Below are positions 12,932-13,070 of a stretch of DNA of 13,070 bases, piece by piece. The first letter of the stretch is position 1; the number at the start of each line of letters is the position of its first letter. A model generated the notes under the pieces. It worked only from the letters and a program-made list of their open reading frames with translations. It ran no database searches and had not been told where the DNA came from. Source of the stretch: RGIG426 sp045600765 (lineage in GTDB: Bacteria > Bacillota > Clostridia > Oscillospirales > Acutalibacteraceae); assembly GCA_045600765.1 (NCBI GenBank), contig JAZRYM010000050.1:1-13070 (forward strand). The letters run 5' to 3'. A program made the translations under genes and the position numbers.

Positions 12932-13006
12932 CCGCGGGTTTTGTGCGAATTTTGGCGGCGCTCAAACGCGGTTATACTTCTTAATTTTTAATTCTTATTT
13001 TCGGTT

Positions 13007-13070
13007 TCACCGTCCTCGCGCGTTGGGGATGCGGACGACCCATTCGATAAACCCGTCGCCCTCGCGTTTT
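13007..13070 (-). CDS. Possible C-terminal end of a minus-strand gene (partial)
   Basis: Reading in from the right edge on the minus strand, one frame gives KREGDGFIEWVVRIPNARGR and stops at TGA (13007-13009). Its codon choice is similar to the other genes here. A second minus-strand frame stays open to TAA at 12988-12990 and would end in a hydrophilic tail (SPTREDGETENKN), so the frame is not settled. The coding part is cut by the window edge. I do not recognise a family from so short a piece. Confidence 0.3.
   Translation of the reverse strand, partial: KREGDGFIEWVVRIPNARGR

Overview
The window looks like chromosomal DNA of a moderately GC-rich Gram-positive bacterium of the Clostridia (Oscillospiraceae/Ruminococcaceae-like). 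This is inferred from strong AAAGGAG-type ribosome binding sites, near-consensus sigma-A promoters with 17-base spacers, intrinsic hairpin/T-tract terminators, a GTP-type PEP carboxykinase, a SpoIID-domain protein, an FMN riboswitch in front of a RibU-type riboflavin transporter, and a cohesin-like lipoprotein. Exact taxonomy cannot be read from the sequence alone. I see no phage, transposase, CRISPR or tRNA gene.

Layout. 1-2150: minus-strand pckG (GTP PEP carboxykinase) with its own promoter and terminator. 2110-3500: minus-strand PLP aminotransferase of the subgroup-Ic aspartate aminotransferase type, again with its own promoter, candidate operator and terminator. 3550-3810: a solitary 5S rRNA gene on the minus strand with its own strong promoter, upstream phased A-tracts, a leader hairpin and a terminator; no 16S or 23S is present. 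3816-6084: two minus-strand cell-wall genes, a D,D-carboxypeptidase (peptidase S11) and a SpoIID/LytB-domain protein. 6100-7255: a plus-strand polytopic membrane protein of unknown function, divergent from spoIID, preceded by a possible 11-codon upstream ORF that overlaps its GTG start. 7330-8423: plus-strand gap (NAD-GAPDH). 8496-9256: FMN riboswitch with terminator platform and ribU. 9253-9923: a plus-strand lipoprotein with one cohesin-like domain, ending in a terminator that also serves the convergent gene. 9957-12281: minus-strand class A penicillin-binding protein with a cysteine-rich C-terminus. 12426-12752: a divergent small membrane-anchored protein with a BofC-C-terminal-like region. 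12753-13070: intergenic DNA with a large near-perfect inverted repeat and a third copy of its arm; a minus-strand gene probably enters at the right edge.

How the genes fit together. Most genes are monocistronic units with recognisable promoters, so this is a run of housekeeping functions rather than one operon: central carbon metabolism (pckG, gap), amino-nitrogen transfer (aminotransferase), translation (5S), envelope and peptidoglycan work (dacA-like, spoIID-like, class A PBP) and vitamin uptake (ribU). The least explained parts are the stand-alone 5S unit, the unknown membrane protein with its coupled upstream ORF, the cohesin-like lipoprotein, and the inverted-repeat element at the right end. 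I found no convincing new multi-gene defence or mobile system.
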